Positions 9,833-22,191 are shown, numbered from the stretch's first letter. The stretch: DNA of 64,000 bases from an uncultured Halomonas sp. (GCF_946887195.1 NZ_CAMPKE010000006.1:124001-188000), one strand, 5' to 3'. The notes: generated by a model from the sequence alone, not told the origin. Numbers and translations: made by a program.

Positions 9833-10354
9833 TCATTGCTGTGATTGTTTAGGGGTCAGCGTCATGCGGACGCGTTCGCTTTCGCCGCTGCGTGTCTCGG
9901 AGCGCGCCTGCACGACCCGGCGATCGAGAAAATACTCGACATAGGCGCCGTTGAAGATATCGCCGCCCTGGTGCAATTCGGCCTGCTCGATGAGTTCCAC
10001 GCGGCGCTCGGCGGCATGGTAGACAATGGTATTGCCCCAGCCCTTGACCAGCGGATCTTCCGGCGCTGGCTTCTGCTCGATATAGGCGCGCTCGCCTTCG
10101 CCGATGGCGGTCACCAGGGTCACTTCGCCCTGTGCGTTGCGTTCGATCTCGACGCGCTCGGCGGTGAGCCGCATGCTGCCTTGCTGCATCTCGACATCAC
10201 CGGTATAGACGGCGGTGCCGGCGCGATCGTCCAGATCGAGACGATCCGCGGCGACCTTGATCGGTGCGCTGGCATCGCTCTCGAGCGCGATGGCGGGCAG
10301 GCTGAACAGGCCGAGCAGAGCCAGACATGCACCGGCAAGCGTGTGTCGCATCAT
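9833..10354 (-). CDS. lptA: LPS transport periplasmic protein LptA
   Basis: A 173-residue OstA/LptA-type beta-jellyroll protein that forms the periplasmic bridge for LPS between LptC and LptD. A signal peptide is clear: short basic start, hydrophobic core [14 protein letters not shown], likely cleavage near residue 23. The mature part has the family motif [23 protein letters not shown]. Its start overlaps the lptC stop (TCAT on the plus strand, ATGA on the coding strand). Confidence 0.93.
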   Translation of the reverse strand: MMRHTLAGACLALLGLFSLPAIALESDASAPIKVAADRLDLDDRAGTAVYTGDVEMQQGSMRLTAERVEIERNAQGEVTLVTAIGEGERAYIEQKPAPEDPLVKGWGNTIVYHAAERRVELIEQAELHQGGDIFNGAYVEYFLDRRVVQARSETRSGESERVRMTLTPKQSQQ

Positions 10355-10950
10355 GATCCTCGTTCCTCGCTGATCGGCGGATGAAAACCGTGTACGTTAT
10401 CGGTCAGGCGCATGCGGCCTTCGTTGATCCAGGCATCGAAGCGCTCGCCGCGTACACGTTGCTCGTACTGGCGCAGCAGCGCTTCGCTCTCGCTCCAGGC
10501 ATGGCCGCTATTGGCGTCGTATACCAGCGTTTGGGTATCGAGACTCCAGCCCTCCTCGGGTGCCTGGAGCACGGCATTGCCGCTCAATGTCAGCGGATTC
10601 CCGCCCGGCCCCAGCGTACCCGTATCGCCGGAGGCGAACCAGATGCGTCCCCGGTCGTCGAGCAGCCGCGCATCGGGGGTTTTCGCACGGGTCACGTCAG
10701 TTTCAGGGATATGCACCAGGCGCGGTGTATCGAGCCGTTGATGAGGGCGGCCCTGGGCGTCGAAGCGCGTCAGCTGCACGCCTTCCAGATAATAGTCCGG
10801 CTCGCCGGCCGCATCACTGGGAACCGGCCCCGGCAACGTGACATCGCGCTGATCGATGAATGTCAGTACGCCGCCGAGCGCCAGCACGATCAGTGCCAGC
10901 CATAGCTTGGGCCAGAACTTGAGAAGGGGACGCGGAATGGATAGGCCCAT
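10351..10950 (-). CDS. lptC: LPS export protein LptC
   Basis: A 199-residue bitopic inner-membrane protein of the Lpt machine. One N-terminal membrane helix (about residues 11-33, WLALIVLALGGVLTF) is followed by a periplasmic jellyroll domain with MTVFDAQGRPHQRL-like content (LTRFDAQGRPHQRLDTPRL) and LVYDANSGHAWSES. The ATG at 10950 leaves only 2 bp to the kdsC stop; a 72-codon upstream extension lies inside kdsC in another frame and is discounted. It receives LPS from LptB2FG and passes it to LptA. Confidence 0.92.
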   Translation of the reverse strand: MGLSIPRPLLKFWPKLWLALIVLALGGVLTFIDQRDVTLPGPVPSDAAGEPDYYLEGVQLTRFDAQGRPHQRLDTPRLVHIPETDVTRAKTPDARLLDDRGRIWFASGDTGTLGPGGNPLTLSGNAVLQAPEEGWSLDTQTLVYDANSGHAWSESEALLRQYEQRVRGERFDAWINEGRMRLTDNVHGFHPPISEERGS

Positions 10951-10952
10951 GG

Positions 10953-11504
10953 TCAGTGCCTGCCGTGCAGGTAGCTTTCGATTATCGCCTCCCAATGCCC
11001 CTGCATGTCGAGCAGGCCATCGCAGATCTCGCGCACCGCGCCGTGACCGCCCGCGCGTTCGGTGATCCAGTCGGCATGCTCGCGAATGTAGCTCGGGGCG
11101 TTGGGTACACTGATGCCTAGCCCGGCACGAGCGATGGGAGCCAGATCGGGCAGGTCGTCGCCACAATAGGCGACCTGATCCAGTGTCATGTCCAAACGCT
11201 GAATCAGTGTCTGGAGCACGTCAAGTTTATCGTCGCGCCCCTGGAACACATGTTCGATACCTAGCCCGGCGGCACGCCTGGCGACCATCGGCGATTCACG
11301 ACCGGTAATCAGCGCCACCTCGACTCCGGCGCGGCGCAGCAGTTTCAGACCTTGGCCATCCTGGGTGGCGAAGGCCTTGGTCTCCTGGCCATCGGCCTGG
11401 AAATACAGCTGGCCATCGGTCATCACGCCATCCACATCCAGAACCAGCAGGCGAATGGCGCGGGCGCGCTCGGTGATATTGGTGCCGCTGAGCCACGAGT
11501 TCAT
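10953..11504 (-). CDS. kdsC: 3-deoxy-D-manno-octulosonate-8-phosphate phosphatase KdsC
   Basis: A 183-residue HAD-superfamily phosphatase that removes phosphate from Kdo-8-P, the third step of Kdo synthesis. The HAD motif I DVDGVMTDG gives nucleophile Asp23 and acid/base Asp25. Motif II is ITGRES and motif IV is GDDLPDL. It lacks a cap domain, as is usual for this tetrameric family. It is followed by lptC 2 bp away and preceded by kdsD, so Kdo synthesis and LPS transport form one transcription unit. Confidence 0.95.
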   Translation of the reverse strand: MNSWLSGTNITERARAIRLLVLDVDGVMTDGQLYFQADGQETKAFATQDGQGLKLLRRAGVEVALITGRESPMVARRAAGLGIEHVFQGRDDKLDVLQTLIQRLDMTLDQVAYCGDDLPDLAPIARAGLGISVPNAPSYIREHADWITERAGGHGAVREICDGLLDMQGHWEAIIESYLHGRH

Positions 11505-11513
11505 GACGATCTC

Positions 11514-12494
11514 CTAGATGACGCCGCTGATGAGCAGGTCGTGCATATGCAGCGCACCGATCGGGTGCCCGGCGTCGTCGACCACGGCCAGCGCGGTGAT
11601 GCGGTTGTCTTCCATCACCTTGACGGCTTCGGCGGCCAGCACATCGGCGCGGATGCGTTTGCCGCCATGGCTCATTACGTCATCGACGCGCAGTGCGCTC
11701 AAGTCGGTATGCTGATCCAGTGTACGGCGCAGGTCGCCATCGGTGTAGACCCCGGCAAGCCGGCCGTCGCCATCGACCACGCAGGTAAAGCCCAGCCCCT
11801 TGTGGGTGATTTCGAGCAGCGCGTCGCGTAGCGGGCTACCCAGTGTCACGCTGGGCAGGCGTTCGCCGACATGCATCAAGTCCTCGACCTTGAGCAGTAG
11901 TCGCCGGCCCAGGCTACCGCCGGGATGCGACAGGGCGAAATCCTCGGCGGTGAAGCCGCGTGCTTCGAGCAGCGCCACGGCCAATGCATCGCCGAGTGCC
12001 AATGAGGCGGTGGTCGAGGAGGTCGGCGCCAGATCCAGCGGGCAGGCCTCGCGCTCCACGCCGGCATCGAGATGCGCTTCGGCGTGATGGGCCAGGGTCG
12101 AGCCGGGGCGTCCGGTCATGCTGATCAGCGGCGCGCCCATGCGCTTGAGTAGCGGCAGCAGGGCGGTGACCTCGCTGGTCTCGCCGGAATTCGATAGGGC
12201 CAGCACCACGTCGCGCGGGGTGATCATGCCCAGATCGCCATGGCTGGCTTCGCCGGGATGCACGAAGAAGGCGGGCGTGCCGGTACTGGCCAGGGTTGCG
12301 GCGATCTTGCGCGCGATGTGCCCGGATTTGCCCATGCCGGTGACGACCACGCGACCCTGGCAGGCCAGGATCAGTCGACAGGCGCGATCGAAGTCCTCGG
12401 AGAGCTTGCCGATCAGCGCGCCAACGGCCTGCTGTTCCAGCTTCAGGGTGCGCCGCGCGCTGGCGCGAAAGGCGAAATCGTCGTTGGTGGTCAT
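11514..12494 (-). CDS. kdsD: D-arabinose-5-phosphate isomerase KdsD
   Basis: A 326-residue enzyme (E. coli 328) converting ribulose-5-phosphate to arabinose-5-phosphate, the first step towards Kdo. It has an N-terminal SIS sugar-isomerase domain (GMGKSGHIARKIAATLASTGT, then SNSGETSE) and a C-terminal CBS pair (VEDLMHVGERLP and VDDVMSHGGKR). ATG 12494 starts MTTNDDFAF; the frame is open 33 codons further upstream with no family-like residues. It heads the minus-strand kds-lpt-rpoN operon and is divergent from mlaF. Confidence 0.95.
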   Translation of the reverse strand: MTTNDDFAFRASARRTLKLEQQAVGALIGKLSEDFDRACRLILACQGRVVVTGMGKSGHIARKIAATLASTGTPAFFVHPGEASHGDLGMITPRDVVLALSNSGETSEVTALLPLLKRMGAPLISMTGRPGSTLAHHAEAHLDAGVEREACPLDLAPTSSTTASLALGDALAVALLEARGFTAEDFALSHPGGSLGRRLLLKVEDLMHVGERLPSVTLGSPLRDALLEITHKGLGFTCVVDGDGRLAGVYTDGDLRRTLDQHTDLSALRVDDVMSHGGKRIRADVLAAEAVKVMEDNRITALAVVDDAGHPIGALHMHDLLISGVI

Positions 12495-12646
12495 GGCGAA
12501 AATGCTGCCCGATATCTTGAGCGAGGGGCGCCCATTAAACGCATTGGTTTGGCGGCTTGCAAGTTCGTGCGCTGCAAGCCGGGCTAGCGGCATTGGGGCG
12601 GGTTAGGATACGATGTTCGATAATTTTTCGGGATTGGACTGCGTTG

Positions 12647-13459
12647 ATGAACGACTCATCGCTCGTCGTGGTCGAGGGGTTGCACTTTTCCCGTGGCGAG
12701 AAGGAAATTTTCCGCGGTGTCGATCTTAGAATACCGCGCGGCAAGATCACTGCCATCATGGGCCCCAGCGGCACCGGCAAGACCACGCTGCTCAAGCTGA
12801 TCGGCGGCCAGTTGGCGCCGGATAGCGGTCGCGTGATCATCGATGGCCACGATGTCCATCAGTTATCGCGTCGCGACCTGTTTCGACTGCGTCGGCGCAT
12901 GGGCATGCTGTTCCAGAGCGGCGCGTTGTTCTCCGATCTCAGCGTGTTCGAGAATGTCGCCTTTCCACTGCGCGTGCATACCGATCTGCCCGAGGCGATG
13001 ATCCGCGATACGGTGCTGATGAAGCTCGAAGCGGTGGGCCTGCGTGGCGCCCGCGAGTTGATGCCGTCGGAGCTCTCCGGCGGCATGCTGCGCCGTGTGG
13101 CGCTGGCGCGCGCCGTGGCGCTGGACCCTGAGCTGATTCTCTACGACGAGCCGTTCGTCGGCCAGGACCCGATTTCCAAGGGGGTGCTGGTGGAGTTGAT
13201 CAGCAAGGTCAATCAGGCACTCGGGCTGACCTCCATCGTCGTATCGCACGATATCAAGGAGGCGCTGTCGATCGCCGATCATGTCTATGTCATCGCCGAT
13301 GGCCAGGTCATGGCCCAAGGCACGCCGGCCTCGCTGGATGTGGATTGTGATGCGCACGTCAGCCAGTTCATTCACGGCGAGCCCGATGGGCCGGTACCGT
13401 TTCATTACCCGGCGCCGGATTACTTCAGCGATATCATGGCCGGGGGCGCGAGGCGATGA
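12647..13459 (+). CDS. mlaF: Phospholipid ABC transporter ATP-binding protein MlaF
   Basis: A 270-residue ATPase of the MlaFEDB complex, which keeps outer-membrane lipid asymmetry. Walker A is GPSGTGKTT (about 39-47), the signature is [14 protein letters not shown], and Walker B ends [13 protein letters not shown]. The LSGGM signature is characteristic of Mla/Mkl importers. The ATG at 12647 begins [12 protein letters not shown]; an upstream in-frame ATG at 12557 would lie in the divergent promoter region. The stop overlaps the mlaE start (ATGA). Confidence 0.96.
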   Translation: MNDSSLVVVEGLHFSRGEKEIFRGVDLRIPRGKITAIMGPSGTGKTTLLKLIGGQLAPDSGRVIIDGHDVHQLSRRDLFRLRRRMGMLFQSGALFSDLSVFENVAFPLRVHTDLPEAMIRDTVLMKLEAVGLRGARELMPSELSGGMLRRVALARAVALDPELILYDEPFVGQDPISKGVLVELISKVNQALGLTSIVVSHDIKEALSIADHVYVIADGQVMAQGTPASLDVDCDAHVSQFIHGEPDGPVPFHYPAPDYFSDIMAGGARR

Positions 13460-14238
13460 AGCATCGGATCGTCGCGCTCGGTCGTGGCACCCTCGATACG
13501 ATCGATGCCCTCGGCCGGGCCGGCATGTTCCTGTTCCAGTCCTGCGCTGGCGTTCCATCTCGCGAAGGTTGGCATCTCTGGCTGCGCCAGATGCACTTCG
13601 TCGGCGTGCTGTCGCTGGCGATCGTACTGGTTTCCGGCACCTTCATCGGCATGGTGCTGGGCTTGCAGGGTTACACCATCCTGGTCGATTTCGGCGCCGA
13701 GGATGCGCTGGGGCAGATGGTCGCGCTGTCACTGCTGCGCGAGTTGGCGCCGGTGGTCGCGGCGTTGCTGTTCGCCGGGCGAGCCGGCTCGGCGCTGACC
13801 GCCGAGATCGGCCTGATGAAGGCCACCGAACAGCTCACCAGCATGGAGATGATCGGTGTCGATCCGCTGCGCCGGGTCGTGGCGCCACGGCTGTGGGCCG
13901 GTTTCGTGTCGTTGCCGTTACTCACCGTGGGCTTCAGCGTGGTTGGCATCTGGGGTGGCTATCTGGTCGGGGTGCAGTGGCTGGGTGTGTTCGAGGGCTC
14001 CTATTGGAGCAATATGCAGGATAGTGTCGACTTCGTTGCCGATATCGGCAACGGCATGGTCAAGAGTGTGTTCTTTGCGCTGGTGGTGACCTGGATCGCG
14101 GTTTTCCAGGGTTACGATCTGATTCCTACCTCGGAAGGCATCTCTCGTGCCACGACGCGCACGGTGGTGTATTCCTCGTTGGCGGTACTCGGGCTGGATT
14201 TCGTGCTGACCGCGCTGATGTTTGGAGAACTCGGATGA
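13456..14238 (+). CDS. mlaE: Phospholipid ABC transporter permease MlaE
   Basis: A 260-residue integral membrane permease of the MlaE/YrbE family, with about five or six hydrophobic segments. Family signatures are [42 protein letters not shown] and [22 protein letters not shown]. It dimerises and sits under the MlaD hexamer. Translationally coupled at both ends by 4-nt overlaps with mlaF and mlaD. Confidence 0.96.
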   Translation: MKHRIVALGRGTLDTIDALGRAGMFLFQSCAGVPSREGWHLWLRQMHFVGVLSLAIVLVSGTFIGMVLGLQGYTILVDFGAEDALGQMVALSLLRELAPVVAALLFAGRAGSALTAEIGLMKATEQLTSMEMIGVDPLRRVVAPRLWAGFVSLPLLTVGFSVVGIWGGYLVGVQWLGVFEGSYWSNMQDSVDFVADIGNGMVKSVFFALVVTWIAVFQGYDLIPTSEGISRATTRTVVYSSLAVLGLDFVLTALMFGELG

Positions 14239-14699
14239 AGCGCAGCAAGATGATGGAGTTTGGTGTCGGCCTGTTCATGTTGGCGGGCATTGTGGGATTG
14301 GTGTTTCTGGGATTGAGGGTGAGTGGGCTGGGTATGGGCGTTTCCGGCGAAACCTTCAATCTGCATGCCAATTTCGCCAACATCGGCGGACTCAAGCCGC
14401 GTTCGAAGGTCACGCTGGCGGGCGTTCAAGTCGGTCAGGTCACGGACATATCACTCGACCCCGAATGGTTCGATGCACGGGTGACCATGGCCATCGACGG
14501 CAGTCTCGAGGGAAAACTGCCGAGCGATACCGCCGCGGCGATCCTGACCGCCGGCCTGCTCGGCGAGCAGTACGTCGGCCTGTCGGTGGGCGGCGCCCCC
14601 GATACGCTGGCCGATGGCGATGCCATTCGCAATACCCAGCAGGCGCTGGTGTTGGAAGAACTCATCCAGCAGTTCGTGTCGAACATGGCTAGGGAATGA
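14235..14699 (+). CDS. mlaD: MCE-domain lipid-binding protein MlaD
   Basis: A 154-residue protein with one N-terminal membrane helix (about residues 11-28) and one MCE domain (about 40-118: [23 protein letters not shown], then [21 protein letters not shown]). MlaD forms a hexameric ring that passes phospholipid between MlaC and MlaE. The length is near that of other gammaproteobacterial MlaD proteins, with only a short tail after the MCE domain. Confidence 0.95.
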   Translation: MKRSKMMEFGVGLFMLAGIVGLVFLGLRVSGLGMGVSGETFNLHANFANIGGLKPRSKVTLAGVQVGQVTDISLDPEWFDARVTMAIDGSLEGKLPSDTAAAILTAGLLGEQYVGLSVGGAPDTLADGDAIRNTQQALVLEELIQQFVSNMARE

Positions 14700-14719
14700 A
14701 CGTTTCAGGAGGCTTCGTT

Positions 14720-15373
14720 ATGACATCTTTCTTCTCGCCGGCGGCATGCTGGCATCGTATGGCAGTGGCGGTCTGTCTGATCGTGCTGAGCGGTCAGGCA
14801 TTGGCTCAGCAGACGCCGGAGCAGTTGATCCGCGATAGCGTCGACGAACTGGTCGGCGAAATCGACGGTCGCAAGGAGTACTTTGCGCAGCACCCCGATG
14901 AGCTCGAAGCGTTGGTCGACAATAGCCTCGCCGAGATCGCCGATTTTCGTTACATCGGCGCCAGCGTGATGGGGCGCTATTTCCGCAATGCGACGCCAGA
15001 GCAGCGTTCGCGTTTCGCCGAGGTGTTCCGCCAGACCCTGGTCGATACCTATGCCAAGGGGCTGGTGAGCTTCGATTATCGCGAATTGCGCGTGCTGGGT
15101 GGCAATGCGGGGCGCTACGAGGAGCAGGCCAGCGTCGACATGGAAGTGGTCGCAAGCGACGGCCAGGTCTATCCGGTCAGCTACACGCTGCGCCAGGACG
15201 AGGGCCAGTGGAAGGTGGTCAATGTGATCGTCAATGGCATCAACCTGGGGCTGACCTTCCGCAACCAGTTCGACCAGGCGATGCGCGATCAAAACCGCGA
15301 CTACGATGCGGTCATCGACAACTGGTCGCCCAAGGTGGACAGCGAGGAGTTGCAGCAAGGCGGCAATGCATGA
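14720..15373 (+). CDS. mlaC: Periplasmic phospholipid-binding protein MlaC
   Basis: A 217-residue soluble carrier (MlaC/Ttg2D family) shuttling phospholipid between the MlaA-OmpF complex and MlaFEDB. A signal peptide is visible (AVCLIVLSGQALAQ), followed by the family segments PEQLIRDSVDELV, MGRYFRNATPEQRSRFAEVFRQTLVDTYA and GQWKVVNVIVNGINLG. ATG 14720 is chosen because CAGGAGG lies 7 nt upstream; an in-frame ATG at 14696 overlaps the mlaD stop but has a weaker ribosome site. Confidence 0.95.
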   Translation: MTSFFSPAACWHRMAVAVCLIVLSGQALAQQTPEQLIRDSVDELVGEIDGRKEYFAQHPDELEALVDNSLAEIADFRYIGASVMGRYFRNATPEQRSRFAEVFRQTLVDTYAKGLVSFDYRELRVLGGNAGRYEEQASVDMEVVASDGQVYPVSYTLRQDEGQWKVVNVIVNGINLGLTFRNQFDQAMRDQNRDYDAVIDNWSPKVDSEELQQGGNA

Positions 15374-15711
15374 CAGCGCTGCTCGATCAGGACGATGCCC
15401 GCCTGGAGGCCAATGGCAACGTGCTGGCCGCCAGTGGCGAGGCCGATTTCGATGCGGCCGCGGCACTGGCGGAGAGTGGCTGCGAGTGGCTGCGTGGGCA
15501 GGAGGCGGGCAGTACCGTTCGTTTCGATCTGTGTGGCGTCGACCGCGCCAGTAGCGCGGCATTGAGCGTAATGCTCGAGTGGCTGCGCTGCGCACGCTGG
15601 CAGCGCCTCGAGGTCGAAGCGGTGCGCTTGTCGCCGCCGTTGGCGCGTTTGACCGCAATGGCTGGTCTCGATCGGTTGCTGCCGCTGGAAACGCCCGCTC
15701 CGGTGCTCTGA
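15370..15711 (+). CDS. mlaB: STAS-domain protein MlaB
   Basis: A 113-residue STAS-domain protein that binds MlaF and stabilises the ABC transporter. The pattern fits the family: strand-rich start, VRFDLCGVDRASSAALSVMLEWLR (the STAS nucleotide-site-like turn and helix), and a C-terminal ARLTAMAGLDRLLPL segment. The ATG overlaps the mlaC stop (ATGA). It is the last mla gene; 89 bp separate it from ibaG. Confidence 0.9.
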   Translation: MTALLDQDDARLEANGNVLAASGEADFDAAAALAESGCEWLRGQEAGSTVRFDLCGVDRASSAALSVMLEWLRCARWQRLEVEAVRLSPPLARLTAMAGLDRLLPLETPAPVL

Positions 15712-15800
15712 ATACGGTCGGCATCGCCTTTGCCGGCGCTTTTCATTACCATGGTCGGCATTCACGAATCCACGCCGATCCATAGGAGTCGCCGCGACCC

Positions 15801-16055
15801 ATGCAACCCAGTGACGTCAAGACGCTGCTCGAGTCCCGCATCGAAGATTGCGAGTTCTTCATTCAGGGCGAGGGCTGTAATTTCCAGGTTATCGCCGTGG
15901 GCGAGGCGTTCGACGGGCTGAGTCCGGTCAAGCGCCAACAATTGATCTACGGCGCGTTGTCCGAAGAGATCGCCAGCGGTGCGCTGCATGCCGTAAGCAT
16001 CAGGACTTACACCCCGGCGCAATGGGAAACGGCGCCGGAGAACGCCCAGGGCTGA
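15801..16055 (+). CDS. ibaG: BolA-family protein IbaG
   Basis: An 84-residue BolA/YrbA-type protein. The family forms complexes with monothiol glutaredoxins and [2Fe-2S] clusters; IbaG (the E. coli yrbA product) is encoded between mlaB and murA, exactly as here. The core motif is GEAFDGLSPVKRQQLIYGALSEEI, and the C-terminal HAVSIRTYTPAQW matches the family. TAGGAG lies about 12 nt upstream of the start. Confidence 0.93.
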   Translation: MQPSDVKTLLESRIEDCEFFIQGEGCNFQVIAVGEAFDGLSPVKRQQLIYGALSEEIASGALHAVSIRTYTPAQWETAPENAQG

Positions 16056-16069
16056 GCGAACGAACCTAA

Positions 16070-17332
<1,263 letters not shown>

Positions 17333-17352
17333 TTCACTTCAAGTAGCGATTT

Positions 17353-18009
17353 ATGAGCAAGCAATTGATCGTCGCGCTCTCCAAGGGGCGCATTTTGCAG
17401 GAAACCCTGCCGCTATTGGCCGATGCCGGTATTGCGCCGCTCGAGGATCTCGGCAAGAGCCGCAAGCTGCTGTTCGATACCAATTTGGCAGACGTCAAGC
17501 TGGTGGTGATTCGCGCCGTCGATGTGCCCACCTACGTGCAACTGGGCGCCGCCGATCTCGGTGTGGCCGGCAAGGACGTGCTGCTCGAACATGGCGCTGA
17601 AGGGCTTTACGAGCCGCTCGACCTGGAAATCGCACGCTGCCGGCTGATGACCGCCGGCGTATCGGGCGCCGAACCGGCGCGCGCCCGGCGCCGGGTGGCG
17701 ACCAAATTCGTCGATGTGGCACGACGCTACTATGCCGAGCAGGGCATCCAGGCCGAAGTCATCAAGCTGTATGGCGCCATGGAACTGGCGCCGCTGATGA
17801 ATCTGGCCGACGAGATCGTCGATATCGTCGATACCGGCAATACCCTGCGTGCCAACGGTATGGAGCCACGCGAGTTGATCGCGCACATCAGCACTCGGCT
17901 GGTCGTCAACAAGGCGGCCATGACCATGAAGCACGAGCGCTTGAAACCGTTGATCGAACGCTTGCGCGGTGCGGTTGCCGCGCGCCGCGGCGAGACGGCC
18001 GCTTCCTGA
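17353..18009 (+). CDS. hisG: ATP phosphoribosyltransferase, short form HisG
   Basis: A 218-residue catalytic subunit for the first step of histidine synthesis. It ends after the catalytic domains and lacks the C-terminal regulatory (ACT-like) domain of long HisG, so it should need a HisZ regulatory subunit encoded elsewhere; none is in this window. Motifs: [28 protein letters not shown], and the phosphoribosyl-binding [16 protein letters not shown]. Order murA-hisG-hisD matches Pseudomonas. Confidence 0.96.
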   Translation: MSKQLIVALSKGRILQETLPLLADAGIAPLEDLGKSRKLLFDTNLADVKLVVIRAVDVPTYVQLGAADLGVAGKDVLLEHGAEGLYEPLDLEIARCRLMTAGVSGAEPARARRRVATKFVDVARRYYAEQGIQAEVIKLYGAMELAPLMNLADEIVDIVDTGNTLRANGMEPRELIAHISTRLVVNKAAMTMKHERLKPLIERLRGAVAARRGETAAS

Positions 18010-18036
18010 CGGCGCGGGTTACAAACGAGGTTACGC

Positions 18037-19362
18037 ATGTCCGATACGATTGCCGATTTCAAGATGGCGAGGCTGTCCACCAGCGATGTCGATTTCGATG
18101 CGCTGCTCGATGCGCTGCTCGATTGGGAAGGCGTCTCCGATGCCGAGGTCCAACGCCGTGTCGAAGCTATCATCGCCGAGGTGCGCACGCATGGCGACGC
18201 GGCACTGATCGAGCTATCCAACCGTTTCGACCGGCTGGCGGTCGGTTCGATGGCGGAGTTGACACTGAGTGCGGATCGCCTGCGCCAGGCCTATGACGGA
18301 TTGCCCGCCGAGCAACGCGATGCCCTGACTCACGCCGCCGAGCGCATTCGCCGTTACCACGAGCATCAGAAACCCGAATCCTGGCATTACACCGATGCCG
18401 ATGGCACGTTGCTCGGCCAGCAGGTCACACCGCTCGATCGCGCCGGCATCTACGTACCCGGCGGCAAGGCGGCCTATCCCTCCTCGGTATTGATGAACGC
18501 GATTCCCGCGCATGTCGCCGGGGTGCGCGAGATCGTCATGGTGGTACCGACGCCGGATGGCGTGCTCAACGAACTGGTGCTCGCCGCCGCGCACCTGGCC
18601 GGGGTCGATCACGTCTTCACCGTTGGCGGTGCTCAGGCGGTGGCGGCGCTGGCTTACGGTACCGAGACGGTGCCGCGCGTCGACAAGATCGTCGGCCCGG
18701 GGAATATCTACGTGGCCACCGCCAAGCGTGCGGTATTCGGCCAGGTGGGTATCGACATGATCGCCGGACCCTCCGAGATTCTGGTGGTTTCGGATGGCGG
18801 TACCGATCCCGAATGGCTGGCCATGGATCTGTTCTCCCAGGCCGAGCACGACGAGGACGCCCAGGCGATCCTGATCGGCTGGGACGCCGAGCACGTTCGC
18901 GCCGTCGAAGCGGCCATCGAACGCTTGCTGCCGAGCATGGAGCGCGAGCCGATCATTCGCACATCGCTGGCCGCGCGCGGTGCGCTGATCGTTTGTCGGG
19001 ATCGCGACGAAGCGCTGGCTCTGATCAACCGCATCGCCCCCGAGCACCTGGAACTCTCGATGGCCGATCCCGAGTCGCTGTTGCCCGAGATTCGCCATGC
19101 CGGGGCTATCTTCATGGGACGCTATACCGCCGAGGCGCTGGGCGATTATTGCGCCGGTCCCAATCACGTGCTGCCGACCTCGGGTACCGCGCGTTTCTCA
19201 TCGCCCCTGGGTGTCTACGATTTCCAGAAGCGCTCGTCGCTGATTCAGTGCTCGGCCGAGGGCGCTTCGATGCTCGGGCATACCGCCTCGATTCTCGCTC
19301 GGGGCGAGTCGCTGACGGCGCACGCACGCTCGGCGGAGAATCGCATCATCGGCAAGCGATAG
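18037..19362 (+). CDS. hisD: Histidinol dehydrogenase HisD
   Basis: A 441-residue zinc enzyme oxidising histidinol to histidine in two NAD-dependent steps. Signatures: [71 protein letters not shown] and the C-terminal [16 protein letters not shown] stretch [16 protein letters not shown]. The hisC that follows in Pseudomonas is missing here: the next gene is a convergent DegS-type protease. Confidence 0.97.
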   Translation: MSDTIADFKMARLSTSDVDFDALLDALLDWEGVSDAEVQRRVEAIIAEVRTHGDAALIELSNRFDRLAVGSMAELTLSADRLRQAYDGLPAEQRDALTHAAERIRRYHEHQKPESWHYTDADGTLLGQQVTPLDRAGIYVPGGKAAYPSSVLMNAIPAHVAGVREIVMVVPTPDGVLNELVLAAAHLAGVDHVFTVGGAQAVAALAYGTETVPRVDKIVGPGNIYVATAKRAVFGQVGIDMIAGPSEILVVSDGGTDPEWLAMDLFSQAEHDEDAQAILIGWDAEHVRAVEAAIERLLPSMEREPIIRTSLAARGALIVCRDRDEALALINRIAPEHLELSMADPESLLPEIRHAGAIFMGRYTAEALGDYCAGPNHVLPTSGTARFSSPLGVYDFQKRSSLIQCSAEGASMLGHTASILARGESLTAHARSAENRIIGKR

Positions 19363-19393
19363 GGTCGGTGCATCGCTGCCGGTTTTCCGGGGC

Positions 19394-20593
<1,200 letters not shown>

Positions 20594-20706
20594 GAGGCGA
20601 TCCTTGTCAGGGTCTGACGACGCCACGCTTCTCGAAGCGCATGGAGGCAGTCGTTACAATGGCCGGCATTGTATCATTGCCAAACGACGACTGCCCGGAG
20701 GTGCCG

Positions 20707-21465
20707 ATGATAACGCGCGATCAACTGGTGCGAGCCTGCAATGCTCGATTGCGGCCCGAGCGCTTCAAGGATTACACCGTCAACGGTTTGCAGGTGGCTG
20801 GGCGCGAAAGGGTCGTTAGAATCATGAGTGGCGTCACCGCTTGTCAGGCACTGCTCGATGAAGCCGTCGCCTGGGACGCCGATCTGATACTGGTCCACCA
20901 TGGCTATTTCTGGAAGAACGAGCCGGTCGAAATCACCGGCATGAAGCGCCGCCGGCTGGCGACGCTGCTGGGTCACGATATCAACCTGCTGGCCTACCAC
21001 CTGCCCCTGGACGCGCATCCCGAGCTCGGCAACAACGCGCGCTTGGCCGCCGAGTTGGATTTTCGTGTGGCGGGCTGCGTGGATGGTGAATTGGGTGAGG
21101 GGTTGGTGTGGTTGGGCGCGCCGCCGGCGGGCCTGGATAGCGTCGGTCTGGGGCGGCACCTGGCCCAGCGCCTGGGCCGTGAGCCATTGATCGTTCCCGC
21201 CCATGGACGCGAAATCAAGCAGATCGCCTGGTGTACCGGAGGCGCTCAGGACATGATCGGTCTGGCCGCCGAAGCCGGCGCGGATGCCTTCATATCGGGC
21301 GAAATTTCCGAGCGCACGACGCATTCGGCGCGCGAGCTAGGCATCAGTTATTTCGCGGCGGGGCATCATGCCACCGAGCGCTATGGCGTCAAGGCGTTGG
21401 GAGAATGGCTGAGCGATGAGTTCGGCATCGAACATCGCTTCATGGATATCGACAATCCGGCATGA
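20707..21465 (+). CDS. Nif3-like dinuclear metal centre protein (YbgI family)
   Basis: A 252-residue protein of the Nif3/YbgI family (E. coli YbgI 247), annotated variously as a GTP cyclohydrolase I type 2 homolog; its real reaction is uncertain. Metal-binding motifs are visible: LVHHGYFW, LLAYHLPLDAH and, at the C-terminus, GHHATERYGVKAL. GGAGG lies 5 nt before ATG 20707; upstream in-frame ATGs lack this. It is divergent from the protease gene and convergent with zapG. Confidence 0.93.
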   Translation: MITRDQLVRACNARLRPERFKDYTVNGLQVAGRERVVRIMSGVTACQALLDEAVAWDADLILVHHGYFWKNEPVEITGMKRRRLATLLGHDINLLAYHLPLDAHPELGNNARLAAELDFRVAGCVDGELGEGLVWLGAPPAGLDSVGLGRHLAQRLGREPLIVPAHGREIKQIAWCTGGAQDMIGLAAEAGADAFISGEISERTTHSARELGISYFAAGHHATERYGVKALGEWLSDEFGIEHRFMDIDNPA

Positions 21466-21478
21466 TCGATGGTTTATC

Positions 21479-21500
21479 GCAAGCCGCCATGACGGCTTGC
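21479..21500. terminator. Hairpin between convergent genes
   Basis: GCAAGCCG (21479-21486) and CGGCTTGC (21493-21500) form an 8-bp stem with a 6-nt loop, between the 3' ends of the Nif3-like gene and zapG. There is no T tract on either side, so it may be only a weak terminator or an mRNA 3'-end stabiliser. Confidence 0.4.
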
Positions 21501-21510
21501 CGGGCAGTGC

Positions 21511-21966
21511 TCAATAACGCAGTGGATGCGTCTGCTGCTTGTCGCTCTGGTTCGCCGTCTCCTGACGCAGGCCGAAGCCTTCGGCCAGGGTGCCGCGATT
21601 GCCATCGGCATAATCGCGCGGCATCTGTGGGGTCTCATCGGTATCCGCATCGCCTTCGGGATTGCTGGCCAGCTTGCGCTTGATTTGCAGGTCGTCGCAT
21701 AGCTTCTCAGCGCCCTGGGCCAGTTGCTGTTCCAATTCCTGGCTCTGACGCTGGATGCTGGTCACCAGATCGGCGGCCCTGGCGAAATGATCGTTGAGCG
21801 CATCCTTGACCTGGTTGAGTTCGAGTTCGGTTTCCGCCAGACGCTGGCGAACCTTCTGATTGCGTGCCACGTTGGCATTCAGCAGATGATAGCCCAAGGC
21901 GCCGATACCGATGCCCGCCAGGAAGCAGGCGATGGCCAGAATCCAATCGATGTTGCTTTCGTACAC
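21511..21966 (-). CDS. zapG: Cell division protein ZapG (YhcB/DUF1043 family)
   Basis: A 151-residue inner-membrane protein: an N-terminal membrane helix (about residues 7-27, WILAIACFLAGIGIGALGYHLL) followed by a long coiled coil (VRQRLAETELELNQVKDALNDHFARAADLVTSIQ, split over residues 35-75) and a polar disordered tail. This is the YhcB/DUF1043 architecture; the family links the divisome with envelope synthesis. The start is GTG at 21966, supported by AAGGGGA 5 nt upstream. The only longer frames begin in unrelated sequence. It is divergent from zapE, another division-associated gene. Confidence 0.88.
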   Translation of the reverse strand: MYESNIDWILAIACFLAGIGIGALGYHLLNANVARNQKVRQRLAETELELNQVKDALNDHFARAADLVTSIQRQSQELEQQLAQGAEKLCDDLQIKRKLASNPEGDADTDETPQMPRDYADGNRGTLAEGFGLRQETANQSDKQQTHPLRY

Positions 21967-22185
21967 GTCGTTCCCCTTATTGCTTCCACCCGGTCGGCAG
22001 CCCTGGTCGGCAGGTATGGCTGGCAAGGCATGCGCCGGTACTATGCGCGCAATCAACAATCATGATCGGCGTCGCAGGCGAATTCATTATACGGGGTAGG
22101 GCGCGGCCCAGGTCAACGAGGTCGAGGTCGGAAGGCACGACGCGGCTGCGCTCGGGCACGCCATGCGCGAGAGGGCTTGCCGGCG

Positions 22186-22191
22186 TATAAT
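22186..22191 (+). promoter_or_regulatory. Candidate -10 of the zapE promoter
   Basis: A consensus TATAAT lies 41 bp upstream of the proposed zapE start. No good -35 is present at 16-18 bp spacing, so it is only a candidate. If used, transcription would begin near 22198, which rules out the in-frame ATG at 22190 as the zapE start. Confidence 0.4.
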
